The notes under the pieces were generated by a model. That model did not search any database. It was not told the origin of the DNA and saw only the letters and a program-made list of their open reading frames with translations. A DNA stretch of 64,000 nt from contig CM065384.1 in the NCBI GenBank assembly GCA_033060915.1, positions 10,753,001 through 10,817,000 on the forward strand, given 5' to 3'. This document shows positions 58,109-64,000 of the stretch, in pieces. Position 1 is the stretch's first letter, and the number at the start of each line of letters is the position of its first letter. The position numbers and the translations under genes are program-made. Source of the DNA: Euryodendron excelsum (taxonomy: Eukaryota > Streptophyta > Magnoliopsida > Ericales > Pentaphylacaceae).

Positions 58109-61100
58109 GCTGTCGCCCCTAGAATTTCGCACTCAAGGAATACTCACACAGGCAGGAAAAATGTTGTACTCTCTCGTTAGAACTCACCCTCCTAGAAGAA
58201 TAAGTGCGACTAGGTTTGAATTGAGAAATTGATTTAAAGAAAGGGCTTTTGAAAAAGATTTGGAGTCGCCACCTAACTTGATTAAGGTGAGTTAGGTCAC
58301 CTAAAAACTAAGAATAATCCGAAGACTACTCTTAGGGTTTTGGAAAACGATTTCGAAAATATCTTCTCAAGAAAGGGTTTTTAAGAAAAATAGTTGGTTT
58401 GGCAACCTTTGGAAAACATTTAGCCCTTTTTTTTAAAAATAACTCCTTTTGGTCTTTGAAATCAGTGATCCTAGGTTCGGAGGTTGGTTATATGTAGGGA
58501 AGACGCATTAAGCCATCACCCTACCCTGCCCTTTCGGTACCTACATGTCAAACTACCCTAGGTTCACCTATGAGAGTTTTTAACTAACTAATGGTTCAAT
58601 CCTATTCACTTTGAAAAACAATGCTTGAAAAGAAACTAACATGATGCATGATATGCAAGTGCAAGGAAAGAGAATTGAAAAATAGATTTGGAAAGAGATT
58701 GATTTGAAATTGATTTGATTTGAAAATAGATTTGAAGAGATGGAATTAAAATTAGAAAGTTTGAAAATTTGGAAATAGAAATTTGAAATTGAAAGTTTGG
58801 AAATAAATTAGAGATTTGAAAAGATTGTAGAATTTAAGATTTGGAAAATGTGGTGGAATTTGAAATTTGAAAGATATGGAGGAATTTGAAATTTGAAAGA
58901 AGTTGTGGAATTTGAAATTTGAAAGAAATTGTGACCGCACCTATGAAGGTTGCCTACGTATCCTTTTGGAGGAACCAGGTCAGTCGTAGTTTGGACCAGA
59001 GTCCGATTGAAAATAGAAGGTTGGATTGGAAGAAATAGATTGAATTGAAAATTGGATTTGATTTGAGATTAGAAGAGGAGATTGGAAATTGAAATTGAGA
59101 AGATTGGACTTGCTTTGGAAAGATTGATTTTGGAAAGACTTGGTTTTAGGAAACCTAGACTTAGGAAAGAGACTTAAGAAAGATTTGACCTGACTTGGAA
59201 GGTTTAGAAAGAATTAGATTTAGGAAATGTTTGAATTAGGAATGGTCCGATTTAGGAAAGTTTCGAAAATTGGAAAGTTTCATTTTTGGAAAGTTTTGAA
59301 ATTAGGAAAGTTTCAACTTAGGGAAGTTTTCAAATTAAGAAAGTTTTGAAATTAGGAAAGTTTGAATTTAGAAAGGTTTGAAAAAGGAAAGTTTCAATTT
59401 AGGAAATGTTTGAATTAAGAAAGTTTGAACTTAGAAAAGTTTCCACTTAGGAAAGTGTTGTTTTAAGAAAGGTTTTGAAATAGAAAGTTTTGAAAGTTAG
59501 AAAGTTTAGAATTTGAAAAGTTTTTGAAATAGAGAAGTTTTGAAAATTGGAAAGTCTTGAGTTTAGAAAGTTTTGAAATTTGGAAAGTTTAAGATTTAGA
59601 AAGTTTTAGAGTTGGAGTTTTAGAAAATCTTGAAATTAGGAAATGTTTGAATTTAGGAAAGGTTTGAAAACTTAAATTTGGAAAGTTAAGATTTGGAAAG
59701 GGGTAAAATTAGGAAATGGTTGAATTTTAGAATTTTAGGAAAGATTTTTATGTTCAAGTTTTGGAAACTTAAGGTTTAGGAAAGTGGGAGTTTAGGAAGG
59801 ATTTGAATTAGGAAAAAGTTGGATTAGGAAGGGATTGGATTTTGTTTCTAAAAGGGAAGGTTGGATTTTGTTTCCAAAAACGGAGGACGGGATCTAGTTT
59901 CCTAAATGGGGAGATTTGATTTGATTTCCTAAAGGGGAGATAGGATTTGGCAAGGATTTGGAAAGGGAGATTCTAGAAACCTTAGATTTGAAAAATTATA
60001 GTTTCAACATAGAAAATAGGTTTTGGAAACGTGTATAGTTTGGATGTGAAAACAAGAAGTTTTGGAGACCTAGGTTTCGGGCAAAGTTTGAAAATCATGT
60101 TTTTGGGAAGAAAATTAGAGTTTCCTAATGGTTAGCTCTAGGCTTGACTTGGGCTCTAAGGAAAGAGTTTTTGGAAAGTACGTTTTTGAAAACGAAGATT
60201 TTCTAGAAGGGAATCCTAGGAAGGAGTTTTTGGAAAGTGAATTTGAAGATGGGGTTTTTGAAAAAAGATTTTAAAGAGAAGAAGTTTTTGGAAAGTGTGT
60301 TTTTGGAAACGTAGATTTTAGAAGGAAAATCCTAGAGGAGAATTTCTAGAAGGAAGATTTTGGAAAGGGAGTTTTTGAAAAGATTTTTTTGGGAGAATTT
60401 TTCTAGGAAAGAGACCTAGGGAACGTTTTTAGAAAGTAGATTTTGAAGAGAGCATTTTGGAAAGGAGTTGAAAACGGAGGTTTTGAAAAAAGTTTTTAGA
60501 AAACAATTTTGGAAAGGAAAGTTTTAGGAAAGTATGTTGAAAAAAAGATTTTTAGGAGGAAGGATTTGGAAAAAGAATTTTTAGAAGGTATAAAAACGTC
60601 TCACTTCCCTAAAGCGATTCTAGCCATAAGAAGGATAGAACCACTTTAAGAAAGTGGTTTTGGAAAACGATAAGATTTGAAAATATAGAGCATAAAAGTC
60701 ACTTTTAATGTAACACTTTCCTAAAGCAACCCTAGCCATGGAAAGGCTAGAATCACCCTAGAATTGTGGTTTTGAAAACAAGTTTTTGAAAAAGAGATTT
60801 TGATGCAATTTTGAAAACGAGTTTGAATACGATTTTGAAAACGAGTTTGAAAATGAATTTTGGAAGATGCAAGATCATGATATGCACAATGCAATTTGGG
60901 GTCGTGAACATACAAGGCTAAGGCTTCACCACATAATTAAGGGGGCCAGACCCACGTGGTCTCTGGTTAGACTAGAAGAAAGCCCCCGACACGGTGACTC
61001 TCCAATAGCCCAATCCCACACATGGACCGAGAATTCCCTTGTTTAAGCATGCAAAGAAAGGGGGGGGGGGGAAGAGATGGGAGATTAAAATAGAGAAAAC

Positions 61101-61471
61101 CCAAGTGGGTTAGGAGAGAGAAGAGAGAGGGGGAAGTGCAAAAATTTAAATAGAGAACCTACCTTGTATCTTGTTTATTTTGCGCGCCTTGCTTGTCTTC
61201 GGTCTTAATCTTGATCTTCGTCTTCCATCTTCAAGAGTTGTCTTTAAACTTTAGATTGTAGCTCTTCAAGTCTTCAAAGGAGGGTTGAAGGTTAATATAT
61301 GAATGTATGGGGGTGTGTATGAGTGTATAGGAGGTTAGGGTTTGTATATGGTGGCTAGGGTTTGGGAAACCTAAGGAGGCTAGGGTTTAGGGAGTGCTCG
61401 AGCTCTGTATATCGAATTATATGATTTTTGGTTTGAGTTTGCGGATCCCTTTCATGTTGGAGGAGGCTCTG

Positions 61472-61479
61472 TACTTATA
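61472..61479 (-). promoter_or_regulatory. LTR TATA box (A 5' LTR), one-base variant
   Basis: TACTTATA on the plus strand gives TATAAGTA in sense; all other copies here have TATAAAT. This is the promoter that would drive the element's genomic RNA, so the change may weaken it. Confidence 0.6.
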
Positions 61480-62399
61480 GAGGTTGGACAACACTAGCGC
61501 TTGCTGTAGTGGTGCCAAGCCAGAATTTACACTGGTGCCACTAGGAGTGACTCTGGAAAGTCCGGGAATGATTTGAAGGTGCCGGGAATGATCCAGAAGG
61601 CCAAAAAAGAGCAGGAACACTTAAAATAGTGTCCTGGAGGTATTTGACTTAAGAAATGAGGATAAGATGGGTCGGAAAGGTTGACCGAGCCTTTAGGGGC
61701 AAAACGGTCAATCGGACCGGGAAACTGCCGGGACAGACTCGGACTGCCCCAGAAGAAGACTTGGGATCTTGAAACATTGTTTAGAATGTTCCCAATGGTT
61801 TTCGGTTTGATTCCCAGAGCCGGCGTGGTTGGAAAAGGAGACCGGCCCACTAGGGGCAAAATGGTCATTTTGTACCGGGTTGGCCGGAACTGACTCGGAA
61901 TGATCCGGAAAGACAAAGAAAGATTGAGAATACTATAGGAAGTATTCTCGGGAGGTTACCAGTTTGATACCCAGAGCCGGTGTGGTAAAAAAAGGAGACC
62001 GGCCCACCAAGGGCAAAACGGTCATTTTACACCGGGTTTGCCGGAGCTGACTCGGAATAATCTGGAAAGGTAGAGGAGGATTGAGAATACTATAAGAAGT
62101 ACCCTCGGGAGGTTACCGGTTTGATACCCAGAGCCGGTGTGGTTCCCGGGGCGTTCGGATGCCTAGGGGCAAAATGGTCATCTTGACTGCAAAGTTTCGA
62201 AAAAGGTCCAAAGGGCAGTTTGGTCATTTTCCACTGAAGTGGGCTAACAGACACTAGTGTTGACCTAGGTTTTGAGTGTTTCTACCACTCTGACGGCGGT
62301 CGTTGTGACACAGGGGTTTGTTGGCAATTCCCTATATCAACCTATTTGTGAGTATTTTCGCTATTCTAACAGTTTTGTGAGTAGTTTCGCTACTCGAAC

Positions 62400-62840
62400 C
62401 GTCTTGAGGAATAAACTATCTCGAGAGAGGGATTGGAAAAGGGTTTTACCACCTTCGAAAAGACGTGCCTCAAGGAATAAAATGTCTCGAGAGTGGGATT
62501 GGAAAGGGGTCTTACCGTCTCTGAAAAGACGTGCCTGGGTTGGAACCATCTCGAGGAATAAACTGTCTTGAGAGAGGGATTGGAAAGGGGTCTTACCATC
62601 TTCGAAAAGACGAGCCTGACTTGGAACCGTCTCGAGGAATAAACTGTCTCGAGAGAGGGATTGGAAAGGGGTCTTACCGTCTTTGAAAAGACGTGCTTGG
62701 ATTGGAACCGTCTCGAGGAATAAACTGTCCCGAGAGAGGGATTGGAAAGGGGACTTACCGTCTTCGAAAAGAGGTGCCTGGATTGGAATCGTCTCAAGGA
62801 ATAAACTGTCTCGAGAGAGGGGTTGGAGTTGGAATTGGAA
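62400..62840. repeat. 81-bp U3 tandem repeat, six units (A 5' LTR)
   Basis: GAGAGxGGGATTGGAAA cores near 62421, 62488, 62572, 62652, 62732 and 62812. The second unit is shortened (67 bp), lacking the GGTTGGAACC part. The partner LTR has five units. Confidence 0.9.
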
Positions 62841-63028
62841 AGAAACAATGCCCCCAAAGGGCCTTTTGGTCATTTTTCCTTTATTTGGGCCTGGTGGGCC
62901 CATGAGGCGATGGACAGACAGGAGTTGGACTTAGAAAGTTGGTTTCGATAGGAATACGTCCACAATGACTTGAAAACAAGTCTGGACGGAATGTAGACTG
63001 CTGAGCGGTCAAAAATGGGGTGCTTACA

Positions 63029-64000
63029 GGGTTGAACTAGGGTTTAGGCATCCTAGGACTTAGGTAACTTAGGGTTTAAGCATGCAATTAAAAGTTTGAT
63101 TTTAGAATAGTTCGAATTAGGAAAGTTTTAAATTGGGAAAGCGCCAAATTAGAAAAGTTCTATTTTTGGAAAATTTTGATTTAAGAAAGATTTGAATTTA
63201 AAATTTGGAAAGTTGGGATTTGGAAAGATTTGATTTAAGAAGAATTGAATTTGGAAAGTCAAGTTTGAAAAGGTTTTGCCTAGGTTTGAGGTAACTTGGG
63301 ATTTAAGCAATCCTAGGACCTAGGGTTCATGCAATGCAGCTGAATTGGAAAGATTGGATTTCAATTAAAAAAGAAAAGTTTTGAAATTAAGAAATATTTC
63401 ACATTAGAAAAAATTGGAATTAGGAAAGATTTGATTTGACTTGAAATTTGAAAGCTTTAGTTTTGGAAATCTATCATTTTTTATGTGACTTTTGAATTAC
63501 GAAATCCATGATTTCATGTAGAAAATGATTTTCCAAATCTATGATTTGATGCAATTAGGAAGCCATGATTTTATGTTCAAAGATTGGTTTTCAAAATTTA
63601 GGGTTTCCTGAACATGGACTCTAGGGAAGATTTGATTTCAAGACGACGAGTTTTTAGAAAGGAAATCTTTGAGAAGAATTTTGAGGAAGTGGATTTGCAA
63701 AACTATTTTAGAAAGGTATGAATATAGACTTTTGAAAGTCTCTTTAATATCACACCTTCCTAAAATGATTCTAAACATGAGAAGACTAGAACCATTCTAG
63801 GGCTGTGATTTTGATAACAACTAGGGTTTGAAACCCTGATATGGACTTTGATGGTCTCATTGAATGTAACACTTTTCTAAAATAACCCTAGCCATGGAAT
63901 TGCTAAAATCACCTTAGAGTTGTGATTTTTTTGAAAAATAATGTAAGATTTGAACCCAAAATTGGACCTTGATGGTCATATTGAATATTACACTTTCCTA
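63029..64000 (-). repeat. 5' LTR of element B, continuation (cut by window end)
   Basis: It starts with GGGTT, the right target-site copy of element A, then continues diverged R/U5 repeats ('aggaaagattt') and the 'ttcctaaaatgattctaaacat' block that corresponds to 60608 in A's LTR. The U3 end and B's right boundary lie outside the window. Confidence 0.65.

Larger units (their letters stand above)
37448..63028 (-). mobile_element. Element A: complete Tat/Ogre-like retrotransposon (about 20.5 kb net)
   Basis: The LTRs at 37448-42300 and 58111-63028 share termini (TGTCG...TTACA), with flanking GGGCT and GGGTT (4 of 5 bases). PBS is at the inner edge of the right LTR and PPT at the inner edge of the left. 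Internal order on the minus strand: leader, gag tail, protease, gap, RT, two RNase H domains, integrase, then an antisense plus-strand ORF, 3' UTR. Solo LTR S5 (52245-57330) is nested in the leader. Over about 300 bp (38461 versus 59112 onward) I counted about 7 differences, all transitions, suggesting LTR divergence of a few percent. Coding parts are all broken. Confidence 0.92.
58111..63028 (-). repeat. 5' LTR of element A (4,918 bp)
   Basis: It starts TGTCGCCCCTAGAATTTCGC at the PBS and ends ATGGGGTGCTTACA at 63028. Same order of blocks as the 3' LTR; it is 65 bp longer, close to the extra 67-bp unit it has in its U3 tandem repeat. The TATA box is changed (TATAAGTA). Confidence 0.93.

Noticed and set aside
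62361..62903. 180- and 155-codon minus-strand ORFs rich in SLSRDSLFLET repeats
   Set aside because: They are translations of the 81-bp U3 tandem repeat, whose period is a multiple of three; the same happens at 41727-42240 in both strands.

Overview
This window is repetitive DNA from a flowering plant, most likely a dicot-type genome rich in very large retrotransposons. I found no host gene, no tRNA or rRNA gene and no bacterial or viral genome. Nearly all of it can be resolved into nested LTR retrotransposons. Most belong to one Ty3/gypsy family with unusually long LTRs (4.5-5.1 kb), starting TGTAAGCACC and ending GCGCGACA. The RT, integrase and dual-RNase H sequences, the TGGCGACTCC-type primer binding site and the antisense ORF all point to the Tat/Ogre lineage. 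A second family (LTR start TGTAATAC, end GGGTCGTGACA) is present as LTRs only.

Layout. The host repeat is an old minus-strand element, here called B. Its 3' LTR is 7244-11990 (leftmost ~390 bp displaced), its internal DNA is scattered between 11991 and 36548, and its 5' LTR runs 36549-37447 and resumes at 63029 past the window end. B has been split by: element C (plus strand; 3' end of its internal region and 3' LTR to 7243; carries or abuts a second-family LTR at 1-2228); solo LTR S1 (12354-17215, TSD AAGCT); second-family solo LTR S2 (19376-22534, TSD TTTAT); solo LTR S3 (22669-27775, TSD AAGAT); an LTR-like insertion L2b (28066-34483, TSD CCATT) that itself contains solo LTR S4 (29192-34001, TSD ATATA); and element A (37448-63028, TSD GGGCT/GGGTT). 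Element A contains solo LTR S5 (52245-57330, TSD ATAAG).

Element A is the only complete element: 25.6 kb as it stands, about 20.5 kb without S5. Read right to left it has: 5' LTR, PBS, leader, gag C-terminal region, aspartic protease, a non-coding gap, RT, two RNase H domains, integrase, a spacer, an ORF on the opposite strand, 3' UTR, PPT and 3' LTR. The opposite-strand ORF resembles the plant-mobile-domain/DUF7745-type proteins found in such elements. All coding parts are broken by stops and frameshifts, and the Gag core domain is absent. B keeps a decayed Gag core but has no recognisable pol, so neither copy is autonomous.

The LTRs have a conserved promoter (TATA box about 1.5 kb from the LTR start, preceded by palindromic GGCGCC modules), several copy-number-variable tandem repeats in U3, and a long purine-skewed R/U5 segment built from degenerate ~20-bp repeats. 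All boundaries were read by eye; alignments and database searches were not available.
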